The notes beneath the pieces were generated by a model. It had not been told where the DNA came from. It made no database searches and saw only the letters and a program-made list of their open reading frames with translations. A program made the position numbers and the translations under genes. Shown piece by piece: positions 37,172-46,679 of a stretch of DNA of 64,000 nt. The stretch is from contig NZ_MIKB01000001.1 of the NCBI RefSeq assembly GCF_001730365.1, positions 248,001 through 312,000 of the forward strand. The letters are read 5' to 3'. Each line of letters opens with the position of its first letter. The stretch's first letter is position 1. The DNA comes from Enterococcus quebecensis. Its GTDB lineage: Bacteria > Bacillota > Bacilli > Lactobacillales > Enterococcaceae.

Positions 37172-37525
37172 TAAAAGCTGAACGAGCTCTATCTATCTCG
37201 ACTGGAAAATAGGAAAAATCGAGAGTGGTGCTTTTTACCACTATCTATTTTTATCTTTTTCCCGAGAGATTCGCTCGTAAAGCTAGATAATAAAAGCTGA
37301 ACGAGCTCTATCTATCTCGACTGGAAAATAGGAAAAATCGAGAGTGGTGCTTTTTACCACTATCTATTTTTATCTTTTTCCCGAGAGATTCGCTCGTAAA
37401 GCTAGATAATAAAAGCTGAACGAGCTCTATCTATCTCGACTGGAAAATAGGAAAAATTGATAGTGGTGCTTTTTACCACTATCTATTTTTATCTTTTTCC
37501 CGAGAGATTCGCTCGTAAAGCTAGA
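37172..37525. repeat. Three tandem copies of a 119-bp repeat between acnA and gltA
   Basis: Units begin at 37172, 37291 and 37410 (each TAAAAGCTGAACGAGCTC). The first two are practically identical and the third differs at two bases in one spot and ends at 37525. Each unit contains a hairpin (ATAGTGGT with ACCACTAT in the third) and an inverted pair GCTCGT/ACGAGC across the unit junction. It is non-coding and would be part of an acnA-gltA transcript. Diverged single copies appear at 40311-40385 and 48250-48345. Confidence 0.92.
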
Positions 37526-37572
37526 CCGTTTAGGATAACAACCTTCTATTTTGTTTTATACCTTATCCCCTA

Positions 37573-40287
37573 CTAGCTTTGAAGTTTCTTTCGAATCACC
37601 ATTGGCAAAATTCCGCCATGCTGATAATAAGTGATATCAACCGCTGAATCAAAACGAAGAAGCGTCTCAAATTTGATTACTTCTCCGTTTGGTTTACTTG
37701 CAGTCACAGTCACAGTATCCAAAACGCCTTTCGTTTCATCTATATCGATGTCAAATAACTCAGTTCCTGTTAAACCTAAGTGATCAGCATCTTCTCCCGG
37801 TTTGAATTGCAATGGCAAAACGCCCATCATTACTAGATTTGAACGATGAATTCGTTCATAGCTTTTCGCAATTACTGCTTCCACACCAAGAAGCTGTACT
37901 CCTTTTGCTGCCCAGTCTCTTGATGAGCCCATCCCATAATCATCACCAGCAAGAATCACAAGTTTCGTCCCTTGTTTCTGGTAATTCATTGCAGCATCAT
38001 AAATAGACATTTTTTCTTGTGTTGGTGCAAAAACAGTATAGCCACCTTCAATTTCTGGGACTAGCTGGTTACGAATACGAATGTTGGCTAGCGTTCCTCT
38101 CATCATCACTTCATGGTGACCACGTCTGGCTCCATAAGAATTAAATTCACGAATTGCCACTCCTCGATCAACTAAATATTGACCTGCTGGGCTATTTTTT
38201 TGAATACTTCCGGCTGGTGATATATGGTCTGTTGTTACCGAATCACCGAATTTTGCGATCACCGCTAATTGTTTTAAGGGTTTTCTTGATTCTCTTTCTT
38301 TGGACATTCCTTTAAAATATGGAGGATTAGCAATATAAGTCGATGCTTCTTCCCAGCTATATAAGGGTTCATCATTGGTTTCAATATTATTCCATTCCTC
38401 ATTGTCACTGAAAACCTGCGCATATTCTTGTTGGTACAATTCTGGTGTGACACATTCATCAATTAACTTTTGAATTTCATCTCTGGTAGGCCATAAGTCA
38501 TTAAAATAAATCGGCATCTCGTTTTCACCTATACCTATTGGTTCGTTGAATACATCTATATCAACCCTTCCAGCTAAAGCATAGAGTACCACTAGTGGTG
38601 GTGAAGCGAGATAATTCGCTTTGACTAAGGGATGAATACGACCTTCAAAGTTACGATTACCGCTTAATACACCTGCCATTAGCAAATCATTATCTTTAAT
38701 CACTTCTTCGATTTCAGGCTTTAAAGCTCCTGAATTACCAATACATGTGGTACAGCCATAACCAACCAAATGGAAGCCCAGTTGTTCTAGATAAGGCAAC
38801 AATCCTGCTTTTTCCAAATACGCCGTAACAACTTTTGACCCTGGTGCTAAGGACGTTTTTACATAGTTTGGTACGTTTAAGCCAAGCAATGCCGCTTTTT
38901 TAGCAACTAAACCTGCACTCAGCATAACAAACGGATTGGATGTGTTCGTACATGAAGTAATTGCTGCAATCCCTACTGCTCCTGGTTTTAATTGATGGTG
39001 AACTCCTTCTAACTCTAAAGGAACACTTTCTTCCCGCTGTTCTTCTGAGAGGCCATAGCCCTGCAAGCCAGCGGGTGCTTTTAATGCTTGTTCAAAAGCT
39101 GTTTTCATTTCTGATAAAGGAACCAGATCTTGTGGTCTCTTTGGTCCTGCAAGGTTTGCTTCAATTTCACTTAAATCGATTTCAATCACTTTTGTATAAT
39201 TAGGTTCTTGATCATTTATCGGATCATAGAATAATTGATTTTCTTTTAAGTAACGCTCGGCTACTACTACTGCTTGTTCTTCCCTTCCTGTTAGTCGCAG
39301 ATAACGAATCGTTTCATCATCTACAGGGAAAAAGCCACAGGTTGCACCGTATTCAGGCGCCATGTTCGCTACAGTTGCTCGATCAGCTAAACTTAAATTA
39401 ACCAAACCCGAGCCAAAAAATTCAACAAATTTTCCAACAACTTTTTGTTCTCTTAACACTTGAGTTACTTTTAATGCTAAATCTGTTGCAGTAGCACCTT
39501 GAGATAACTCATTGATAAAACGGACACCCACAACATCTGGAATTGGAAAATAAGAAGGCTCCCCAAGCATGCTAGCTTCTGCCTCAATTCCGCCAACACC
39601 CCAACCTAAAACACCTAATGCATTAACCATGGTTGTATGAGAATCTGTACCAACAAGCGTATCAGGATAAAGTAAAATCCTGCCATCTTCTTGTTTTTTT
39701 TGTGTCACAACAGAGGCTAAATACTCAATGTTGACTTGATGAACGATTCCTGTCGCAGGTGGTACGACACGATAATTATCAAAGACTTTTTGCGCCCAAC
39801 TTAAGAATCTATAGCGCTCTTGATTTCTCTGAAATTCCATTTTCATATTTAATTGCAATGCTTGTTTCACTCCTGCAACATCTACTTGAACAGAATGGTC
39901 GACTACTAAATCTACAGGAACTTCTGGATTGATGGTGGTAGGATCTCCGCCAAAATCGGCAATCGTTTTTCTTAAAGAGGCTAGGTCAACTATAGCTGGA
40001 ACACCTGTGAAATCTTGAAGAATCACTCGAGCAGGTTTAAAAGGGACTTCACCATTATTAATATGTTTTGAAGACCATCGAGACAAATCATCAATATGCT
40101 CTTGAGTGATTCCGACTCCATTTTTTTGTCGTAACAACGATTCTAAGAGTACACGAATGCTAAATGGTAATTTGGCAACAAATGGATCTTGAGCCGTTTC
40201 CAATGAAGCTAATGAGTAATAACTGTATTGCTTATGATTCATTTCAAAAAAAGTTTCTGATGCTTGTTTGCTGGTAATCAAAAACAT
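37573..40287 (-). CDS. acnA: Aconitate hydratase
   Basis: A 904-residue IRP/AcnA-type aconitase that isomerises citrate and isocitrate through a 4Fe-4S cluster. Cluster cysteines are in [10 protein letters not shown] and [38 protein letters not shown] is the N-terminal signature, and the swivel domain shows [23 protein letters not shown] directly abuts the ATG at 40287, so a TTG at 40281, at ideal spacing, may be the real start. It leads the acnA-gltA-icd cluster from its own promoter at 40471. Confidence 0.95.
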   Translation of the reverse strand: MFLITSKQASETFFEMNHKQYSYYSLASLETAQDPFVAKLPFSIRVLLESLLRQKNGVGITQEHIDDLSRWSSKHINNGEVPFKPARVILQDFTGVPAIVDLASLRKTIADFGGDPTTINPEVPVDLVVDHSVQVDVAGVKQALQLNMKMEFQRNQERYRFLSWAQKVFDNYRVVPPATGIVHQVNIEYLASVVTQKKQEDGRILLYPDTLVGTDSHTTMVNALGVLGWGVGGIEAEASMLGEPSYFPIPDVVGVRFINELSQGATATDLALKVTQVLREQKVVGKFVEFFGSGLVNLSLADRATVANMAPEYGATCGFFPVDDETIRYLRLTGREEQAVVVAERYLKENQLFYDPINDQEPNYTKVIEIDLSEIEANLAGPKRPQDLVPLSEMKTAFEQALKAPAGLQGYGLSEEQREESVPLELEGVHHQLKPGAVGIAAITSCTNTSNPFVMLSAGLVAKKAALLGLNVPNYVKTSLAPGSKVVTAYLEKAGLLPYLEQLGFHLVGYGCTTCIGNSGALKPEIEEVIKDNDLLMAGVLSGNRNFEGRIHPLVKANYLASPPLVVLYALAGRVDIDVFNEPIGIGENEMPIYFNDLWPTRDEIQKLIDECVTPELYQQEYAQVFSDNEEWNNIETNDEPLYSWEEASTYIANPPYFKGMSKERESRKPLKQLAVIAKFGDSVTTDHISPAGSIQKNSPAGQYLVDRGVAIREFNSYGARRGHHEVMMRGTLANIRIRNQLVPEIEGGYTVFAPTQEKMSIYDAAMNYQKQGTKLVILAGDDYGMGSSRDWAAKGVQLLGVEAVIAKSYERIHRSNLVMMGVLPLQFKPGEDADHLGLTGTELFDIDIDETKGVLDTVTVTASKPNGEVIKFETLLRFDSAVDITYYQHGGILPMVIRKKLQS

Positions 40288-40310
40288 CCCTCCTAAATTT
40301 CAAAACTGAA

Positions 40311-40385
40311 CAGACTTTTTTTACACATTTAATTTTCGTCTTTTCTCTGATAGACTAGCTCATGAGCTTGGATAATAGAAAATGC
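40311..40385. repeat. Diverged copy of the 119-bp repeat in the acnA leader
   Basis: The stretch TCTGATAGACTAGCTCATGAGC followed by TTGGATAATAG aligns with the unit sequence CGAGAGATTCGCTCGTAAAGC and CTAGATAATAA, and the T-rich part before it also aligns. It lies within the untranslated leader of acnA. Confidence 0.45.
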
Positions 40386-40470
40386 TAAATAATTCAGTTT
40401 GTTTTAATGTACATGCTTCCAAAAAGAAAAATCTTTACAGTTTCATAATCTATGTAACCTGATTTCAGCC

Positions 40471-40499
40471 ATTATAACGACATTATAAATAAATGTAAA
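40471..40499 (-). promoter_or_regulatory. acnA promoter
   Basis: Minus-strand TTTACA (40499-40494), 17-base spacer, perfect TATAAT (40476-40471). The leader to the acnA start is about 175 bases. The spacer on towards oadA (40500-40796) is AT-rich; a palindromic CATGTACATG at 40552-40561 lies upstream of the -35 and is a possible regulator site. Confidence 0.75.
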
Positions 40500-40796
40500 C
40501 CTTTAAGATAATGAGAAAAGTAACATTAATTAACATAGAAACGTCATGTACATGTCATGAAAATAAAAACTTTTATATAAAGGTTTTGTTGAGTTTTAAC
40601 AGGTATGCCTTTAATAAAAATTAGCTATTTTAAATGATTTGCACATGTTTTTTTAACCAAAAACACATCTTAAAAAATGTTGTTTCCCTCACTAAATAGA
40701 TGACTTTTACTAAGTCATATTTACACATTTTCAGGACGTTTTTGCCGCTTCCATGTAAGACAAAATTTTTTAAAAGTTTTCTTTAAAACCAACATA

Positions 40797-40845
40797 AAAC
40801 ACGTTACAAACTCCGCTTAGAATAAGCTAGGTTTGTAACGTGTTT
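40797..40845 (-). terminator. Terminator of the oad-cit operon
   Basis: A 15-base perfect stem, AAACACGTTACAAAC (40797-40811) with GTTTGTAACGTGTTT (40831-40845), lies two bases after the oadA stop codon; the T run is short. Confidence 0.75.
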
Positions 40846-40847
40846 AC

Positions 40848-42239
40848 TCAAATATCTAAAGTAACTTTAACTTCTTGCAAAGGAACATCATAGAATCGGT
40901 CTTCTCTTCTACCTAAAAAATCTTTCCCTTGTTGTGGGAACAAAGCATACATCAAAACATCTTCTGTTGATTTTGCATACTCACTTATTTCTTTTTCAAA
41001 TTGAGGTAGTTCCGGATCTAATAAATCAGCGGGTCTAACTGTGATAATGTCTTCTTCGCCTATAATTAGTTTTATCATTTCGTTTGAAATCGCTACTGGT
41101 GGTTTTCCGTATAGTCCTTTTACATAGTCCTTGATTTCTTTTGGTACCATTTTATAGCGTTCTCCGCTGATAACATTCATCACTGCTTGAGTCCCAACCA
41201 TTTGTGATAGCGGGGTTACAAGTGGCGGGTAACCTAGATCAGCTCGAACTTTGGGTACTTCTCTTAAAACTTCTTCGTATTTATCTGCTAATCCTTGTTC
41301 AGTTAACTGGCTCAATAGATTTGATAACATCCCCCCAGGTACTTTGTAAATCAAGGTTTTTGGTTCTGTATCCTTCACTTTGGGATTCAACAGGCCTTCT
41401 TCTCTAAACTTGTCACGAATCGGATTAAAATAATCGGCAGCTTCTGCTACTTTTTTCATATCTAAATGAGTATCGTAACCTAGATTTTCTAATGCCAACG
41501 CCATTGATTCCGTTGCAGGCTGACTCGTTCCACCTGAAAATGAAGAAATCGCTGTATCAATAATATCTGCGCCGGCTTCGACAGCTTTTAGGTACGTCAT
41601 TTCTGAAATACCACTTGTCGCATGTGTATGAACTTCCAAGGGTACTTGGATGTTGTTTTTTATTTCTGTAACTAAACGATAAGCATCGTCTGGTGTCAGA
41701 ATTCCTGCCATATCTTTAATGCAAATTGAATCAGCACCCATTTTTTCTAATTCTTTAGTTAATCCGACAAAATAATCAATTGTATGAAAATCACTGGTTG
41801 TATAAGAGATTGCTGGTTGGCAGTGACCACCAAATTTCTTCGTTGCTTCGATGGATGTTTGTAAATTTCTTGTATCATTTAATGCATCGAAAACGCGGAT
41901 AATATCAATCCCATTTTCAATTGATTTTTTAACAAAGGCTTCTACAACATCATCCGCATAGTTTTTATAACCAAGTAAATTTTGTCCTCGTAAGAGCATT
42001 TGTAATTTTGTATTTTTGACTGCTTTTCGAATTGTTCTTAGGCGTTCCCAAGGATCTTCATTCAAAAAACGAATACAGGCATCAAACGTTGCCCCGCCCC
42101 ACATTTCTAAAGCGTGATATCCAGCTTCGTCCAGCGTTTGAATGATCGGAAGCATATCACTTGTCGGCATCCGTGTAGCTATTTGACTTTGTTGTCCGTC
42201 TCTTAAAACTGTTTCAGTAAAAAGGATTTTCTTTGTCAT
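40848..42239 (-). CDS. oadA: Oxaloacetate decarboxylase alpha subunit (carboxyltransferase)
   Basis: A 463-residue carboxyltransferase that moves the carboxyl of oxaloacetate to biotin. TETVLRDGQQS opens the TIM barrel. The active-site Lys is in CIKDMAGIL and metal-binding His residues in HTHATSG. The protein stops after the PYC-type carboxyltransferase C-terminal domain and has no biotinyl domain, because the biotin carrier is the separate OadD. It overlaps citX by four bases and ends the operon. Confidence 0.94.
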   Translation of the reverse strand: MTKKILFTETVLRDGQQSQIATRMPTSDMLPIIQTLDEAGYHALEMWGGATFDACIRFLNEDPWERLRTIRKAVKNTKLQMLLRGQNLLGYKNYADDVVEAFVKKSIENGIDIIRVFDALNDTRNLQTSIEATKKFGGHCQPAISYTTSDFHTIDYFVGLTKELEKMGADSICIKDMAGILTPDDAYRLVTEIKNNIQVPLEVHTHATSGISEMTYLKAVEAGADIIDTAISSFSGGTSQPATESMALALENLGYDTHLDMKKVAEAADYFNPIRDKFREEGLLNPKVKDTEPKTLIYKVPGGMLSNLLSQLTEQGLADKYEEVLREVPKVRADLGYPPLVTPLSQMVGTQAVMNVISGERYKMVPKEIKDYVKGLYGKPPVAISNEMIKLIIGEEDIITVRPADLLDPELPQFEKEISEYAKSTEDVLMYALFPQQGKDFLGRREDRFYDVPLQEVKVTLDI

Positions 42240-42778
42240 TTCATCTTTCCTTTCTCAATGAGTTGACTAATGGTTTGTTGCATTTCTTCTATACTGTGAC
42301 GTCTTTGTCTGCCGCAGATTTTTGCTTCTTCATCACAGATAAAACAGGTTCTTGGTTTGTGATTTAGTGCTGTGCGACTTATTGAACATAGTCTGTGATC
42401 TTTAAGATAAATCACATCTAAATCCATCAACCGTCCATAAATATGTGTTTCTTCAACTTGAATTAATTTCTTTTTCAGTCCTTCAGGTGTTTCGTTAAGG
42501 ACTAGATAATATTCAGAACCTGTATTCAACTCTTGATGTTTACAAACAACTAACTTTTCAGGAAGAAACAGCGTATTGATCTCTTTAATGACAGTTAAAA
42601 ATGCGTTTCTTAGTTGCTCATTTGTTTTTACAGGTCCTGGGATATTCATTGTAGCGCTTAATAAAGTGCACGTTGGGTATTTTTGTAACAGCTCTTGTTG
42701 AATTATCACTCGGTTTTCCCGAGCATCCATTATTTCTTCGAGAGTAATTTTTTCTCCTTTTAAATAGGTTTCAGACAT
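42236..42778 (-). CDS. citX: Citrate lyase holo-ACP synthase (phosphoribosyl-dephospho-CoA transferase)
   Basis: About 180 residues. CitX attaches the 2'-(5''-triphosphoribosyl)-3'-dephospho-CoA group to the serine of apo-CitD. The family region GEKITLEEIMDARENRV is at the N-terminus and the Cys-containing KPRTCFICDEEAKICGR near the end. The start MSETYLKGEK at 42778 fits the family and overlaps citF by eight bases; the frame continues to 42805. It is in the standard citCDEFX order. Confidence 0.9.
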   Translation of the reverse strand: MSETYLKGEKITLEEIMDARENRVIIQQELLQKYPTCTLLSATMNIPGPVKTNEQLRNAFLTVIKEINTLFLPEKLVVCKHQELNTGSEYYLVLNETPEGLKKKLIQVEETHIYGRLMDLDVIYLKDHRLCSISRTALNHKPRTCFICDEEAKICGRQRRHSIEEMQQTISQLIEKGKMK

Positions 42779-44300
42779 TCTTAACCACATCAATAATTGA
42801 ACCATCTCGGTATTCGATTAGGGCGACGATTTGCTCGCCGTACTGGATTGTATCAGGTTGTCCTACAATACTATAGGCTTTTTGCTGTAGTTCTTTAATC
42901 GTCAATTGTGGAATATCCACTGCTTTAAAATGTTCTACTAAATCTTGACGTGCTGGATTAATGGCAATTCCGATTTCAGTTACCACAACATCTATACTAC
43001 TTCCAGGCGTCACCACAGTATTGACTTCTTCAACGATTGTCGGGATTCTACCTCTAACCAAGGGTGCAATTACCAGACTCATTTTACATGCCGCGCTTGT
43101 GTCTGAATGTCCCCCAGAGGCACCACGAATAACACCGTCTGAACCAGTAATGACATTCACATTGAAATTTGTGTCAATTTCAAGTGCTGAAAGGATCGCT
43201 GTATCTAATTGATTGATCACTGAACCTTTACTTAATGGCGAAGCGTACATATTTGCATCAATTTCATAATGGTTGGTATTTTTTCCTAACGAATTGGCAG
43301 ACAGATGGTCAAAATCTTGGACATCAATTATTTTTTCAATCAGACCTTCTTCTAGCAGTTCAACCATTGCATTGGTAATCCCACCTAATGCAAAGCTTGC
43401 TGTAATACCGTCTTTAATCATTGCTTCTTTCAAAAATCTGGAAACGGCCAACGCAGCTCCCCCTGTTCCCGTTTGGAAAGAAAATCCACTTTTATAGTAG
43501 GGAGAATGTGTAATCACTTTAGCAGCATATTCAGCAATCAATAATTCTTTGGGATTTTTTGTAAAACGAGTTGCTCCTTTGGCTATCCCGTCAGAATCAC
43601 CAATAGCCTCAACCTCAACAACAAAATCCACATCGGTTTGTGGAATGCTGATTGGTGTATTTGGGTACGGCACCAAGCTGTCTGTAATAATCACCACTTG
43701 ATCCGCATATTTGGCATCAATCATGGCATAACCTAAAGATCCGCAAGTTGCCTTGCCTTTTGTCCCATTTACATTTCCATACGCATCCGAACTTGGTGCC
43801 CCAAGAAAGGCTACGTCAATATGGATATCACCTCTAGCAATCGCTCTGGCACGGCCTCCATGTGAACGAATCACAACTGGTTTTTCCATGATTCCTTCAG
43901 AAATCGCAGCCCCCACTTTATCACGTAAACCACTAGACGTAATATTTGTTACCACACCATTTTTAATATGTTCGATTAATGGTTCATGGATATTTGCGAT
44001 TGAACTAGGTGCAATCGCTAAATTCTTGATTCCCATCGCAGCAATTTCTTGTAACACCATGTTCATGACAAAATCCCCTTCACGAAAATGATGGTGGAAG
44101 GAAATCGTCATCCCATCTTTTAAGCCTGTTTTTTCAATGGCTTCTCTTAAACTACCCAATAATTTGGTATCTCTCGGTCTGACTGGATTGATAGTGCGAC
44201 TAGCTTCTTTGTATTTATGAATATTTGTCAATTCATCTTTAAATAAACCGTATTGTTCAGCATAATTATCTGGAATTTCTTTGCCTACATTGTTTTTCAT
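42771..44300 (-). CDS. citF: Citrate lyase alpha subunit (citrate:acetyl-ACP transferase)
   Basis: A 509-residue CoA-transferase-like subunit that exchanges acetyl for citryl on the ACP. GMTISFHHHFREGDFVMN lies near residue 80 and GGHSDTSAACKMS in the C-terminal half. Length is typical. It starts one base after the citE stop codon. Confidence 0.95.
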   Translation of the reverse strand: MKNNVGKEIPDNYAEQYGLFKDELTNIHKYKEASRTINPVRPRDTKLLGSLREAIEKTGLKDGMTISFHHHFREGDFVMNMVLQEIAAMGIKNLAIAPSSIANIHEPLIEHIKNGVVTNITSSGLRDKVGAAISEGIMEKPVVIRSHGGRARAIARGDIHIDVAFLGAPSSDAYGNVNGTKGKATCGSLGYAMIDAKYADQVVIITDSLVPYPNTPISIPQTDVDFVVEVEAIGDSDGIAKGATRFTKNPKELLIAEYAAKVITHSPYYKSGFSFQTGTGGAALAVSRFLKEAMIKDGITASFALGGITNAMVELLEEGLIEKIIDVQDFDHLSANSLGKNTNHYEIDANMYASPLSKGSVINQLDTAILSALEIDTNFNVNVITGSDGVIRGASGGHSDTSAACKMSLVIAPLVRGRIPTIVEEVNTVVTPGSSIDVVVTEIGIAINPARQDLVEHFKAVDIPQLTIKELQQKAYSIVGQPDTIQYGEQIVALIEYRDGSIIDVVKNV

Positions 44301-44301
44301 T

Positions 44302-45189
44302 TTAGACTTCCTCCTCAGAAATTAATTTTGCTGCAATAGCTAAAGCAATCACTCGCTCCGCCCGTTCAACGATTGGTTTATCTACCATTTTTCCATTGAC
44401 TGAAATCACGCCTGATCCTTTAGCTTCGGCTTCCCGAATTCCCCAAATAACTTCTTTCGCATGTTGGATTTCCTTTTCAGTTGGCTCGTATACACTGTTT
44501 ACTAAAGGAATTTGGCGTGGATTGATGACGGATTTACCATCAAAGCCCAATTGTTTGATTAACTCAACTTCTGCTAAAAAGCCTTCCGTATTGTCTACAT
44601 CTGAATACACCGTATCAATCGCCGCGATTCCTGCAGCTCTAGCAGAATGCAAAATAAAACTACGGGCAAAAAATAATTCTTGTCCATCTGGATAGCGGTG
44701 TGTTTTCATGTTTGTCACATAATCTTCTGCACCAAGTGCAATCCCGATTAACCGCTCACTTGCCAGTGCGATTTCTCGAGCATTCAAAACTCCTTCAGCC
44801 GATTCGATTGCCGCCATCATTTTAGTCTTGCCAACAGTGATTCCATACGTTGTTTCCATTTCAGTGATCACAGCAGCCACATCAACAATATCTTGAGCCG
44901 TTTCTGTTTTTGGCAGACGAATCACATCCACTCCTGCCAAAACCATTGCTTCAATATCTTGGTGACCAACTGTATCCAAGCTATTAATCCGAACGACGGT
45001 TTCCACAGTAGAATAGTCAAATGTTCGCAATGCATTATAAACAAGTAAACGAGCACTATCTTTTTCTTTCAAAGAAACGGCATCTTCAAGGTCAAACATC
45101 AATGAATCTGCTCCGTATAATGTTGCATCTCGCAACATCGATGCATTAGCTCCCGGTACAAACATCATTGTTCTTCTTAAAGTTTCCAT
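44302..45189 (-). CDS. citE: Citrate lyase beta subunit (citryl-ACP lyase)
   Basis: About 295 residues of the HpcH/HpaI aldolase superfamily, cleaving citryl-ACP to oxaloacetate and acetyl-ACP. The sequence RRTMMFVPGANASML opens the family, with ADSLMFDLEDAV, the acidic metal ligand in the AAIESAEGVLNA segment and FDGKSVINPRQ later. The ATG at 45189 has AGGTGA at good spacing and overlaps citD by 13 bases; a TTG at 45207 is the only longer option. Confidence 0.95.
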   Translation of the reverse strand: METLRRTMMFVPGANASMLRDATLYGADSLMFDLEDAVSLKEKDSARLLVYNALRTFDYSTVETVVRINSLDTVGHQDIEAMVLAGVDVIRLPKTETAQDIVDVAAVITEMETTYGITVGKTKMMAAIESAEGVLNAREIALASERLIGIALGAEDYVTNMKTHRYPDGQELFFARSFILHSARAAGIAAIDTVYSDVDNTEGFLAEVELIKQLGFDGKSVINPRQIPLVNSVYEPTEKEIQHAKEVIWGIREAEAKGSGVISVNGKMVDKPIVERAERVIALAIAAKLISEEEV

Positions 45190-45494
45190 GAATGAATCAC
45201 CTGCCAATCAATTGTTTCTTCGCCTGCACCACGATAAACGGCCGCAACGGTTCTGGCTTCAATCGTGCAATCTAATGCGCCTTTGTCTACTGCATTGACT
45301 TTGACATTCGTTACATCTAGTTTTTCCAATGTTTCTCGAATTTTCGCACGGATCTGACGCCCGAATTGTTTTTCAACGCTACTATTTAAATCAATTTGAA
45401 TTCCGTTTGTCTCACTTGGATCTAGCATGATCAAAATGTCACTTGATTCAGTTGTACCTGCGGATGCGTTTTGCTTTATTTCCAAAATGTACAC
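45177..45494 (-). CDS. citD: Citrate lyase acyl carrier protein (gamma subunit)
   Basis: A 105-residue carrier. The AGTTESSD motif corresponds to the conserved prosthetic-group site, so Ser17 is the expected attachment residue. The C-terminal charged helix pattern is normal. It sits three bases after citC and overlaps citE. Confidence 0.94.
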   Translation of the reverse strand: MYILEIKQNASAGTTESSDILIMLDPSETNGIQIDLNSSVEKQFGRQIRAKIRETLEKLDVTNVKVNAVDKGALDCTIEARTVAAVYRGAGEETIDWQVIHSWKL

Positions 45495-45497
45495 CTC

Positions 45498-46493
45498 TTA
45501 TTCTTTTTTGTGATTCATGATTTCTTTAAATGTTGTCTCTGGAACAAGGGTTTTGATTTCTTCATAAGCGCCTTCATTCATCAAAGCCCTAACTCTAGAT
45601 GCACTGATTATTTCATCAGCTTCTACTTTTCTAGGCAAAACGACTAGCTTCAACGTAGAAGAGAAAACTTGTTCCATCGCTTGATTATAGATATTTGTCA
45701 CTGGTGATAATGGTTCTTCACCCACAAAACGTGTTGTAATAGCTAAAACCGGTGCAATTCGTTCTTTAAAAAGGACGGCATCTAGCGTTGCCTGAGCTTT
45801 AGCGATAGTATCTTTGGCTTGATCTTTTAGAAAATAAGAAGGAAATGTCGCACTTGAAACAATATATTCTCTTGTTGGTAAAACAACAACATTTTTTAAA
45901 TGCTTGATTCCTTCCTTTACTAAACGAAAACGAGTGGTTGTATCAAAAAGTGAACGCTCTTCGGAAACAACAAAAACATAAACTGTCTCATTTTGTTTCG
46001 CTGCTTCGGTAATCAAATATAAATGCCCTTTGGTAAATGGATTAGCATTCATCACAATGCCAGCATTCTTTATAGTGGGGCGTTTCAACTTACTAATTTC
46101 TGTTAGATAGTCATGAAAATTCGGCATTCCTTGCTCCATAAAAGCCAACTCTTTTGTTACAATGATTTCTGTAAACCCCAAAGAACGGAATAAAGAGCTG
46201 ACTGTTGGTTTCGTGTATAAAAAATAATGAGTAAAACCTGAATCAATCAACTGTTCACGTAAGTTTTGAACGATCTGGGTCAAAAGATTTTCATTTTGAT
46301 AGGAAGAATCAACTGCGATACATTTCAAAATATTATGATAGACCGATCCTGTCGCAATTAATGTTTTTCCATCATAGATCCCTATGGTGTAATCTACCTG
46401 ATCATCTGGTATCAATTCAGAAGTTTTTAGTAATTCAGCCCATTGTTTATATGTCTGATGATCCCGATCCAACCACAATCTTTTTATGATCAT
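45498..46493 (-). CDS. citC: [Citrate (pro-3S)-lyase] ligase
   Basis: A 331-residue enzyme that acetylates the thiol of the CitD prosthetic group with ATP and acetate, switching citrate lyase on. An N-terminal GNAT-like domain (about 1-135) is followed by a cytidylyltransferase fold with NPFTKGHLYLI (the TxGH-type motif) near residue 152 and the late SASRVRALM segment (ISxSxxR type). Confidence 0.94.
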   Translation of the reverse strand: MIIKRLWLDRDHQTYKQWAELLKTSELIPDDQVDYTIGIYDGKTLIATGSVYHNILKCIAVDSSYQNENLLTQIVQNLREQLIDSGFTHYFLYTKPTVSSLFRSLGFTEIIVTKELAFMEQGMPNFHDYLTEISKLKRPTIKNAGIVMNANPFTKGHLYLITEAAKQNETVYVFVVSEERSLFDTTTRFRLVKEGIKHLKNVVVLPTREYIVSSATFPSYFLKDQAKDTIAKAQATLDAVLFKERIAPVLAITTRFVGEEPLSPVTNIYNQAMEQVFSSTLKLVVLPRKVEADEIISASRVRALMNEGAYEEIKTLVPETTFKEIMNHKKE

Positions 46494-46512
46494 TGGATAT
46501 CACTTCCTACTT

Positions 46513-46637
46513 TATTTTGCGGGGAATATTTTTAGTAATAATTTTGAAATTAAAAAAAGTAAAAATAGAACTAAAAATACTCCGCCCATTCCAAAAATCA
46601 TTAACTCTCCAGCAATTTTTAATGCTTCCATATTCAT
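46513..46637 (-). pseudogene. Small OadG-like membrane subunit, apparently frame-broken
   Basis: Between oadB and citC the minus strand encodes MNMEALKIAGELMIFGMGGVF and then a hydrophobic helix ending in LISKLLLKIFPAK before a TAA at 46513. This is the size and pattern of a gamma/OadG-type single-helix subunit. By coordinates the start (46637) and that stop are not in the same frame; the change falls in the A-run around 46553-46559. Read literally, the first frame stops at 46551. A homopolymer miscount in my reading or the assembly is as likely as a true frameshift. Confidence 0.5.
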
Positions 46638-46679
46638 AGCAGTTCAAACTCCTTTCCTTTTTTAGTTATGAGTACGTTG

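Noticed and set aside
37172-37525. CRISPR-like array
   Set aside because: The repeat period is a uniform 119 bases with no variable spacers, and no cas gene is present. It is a simple tandem repeat.
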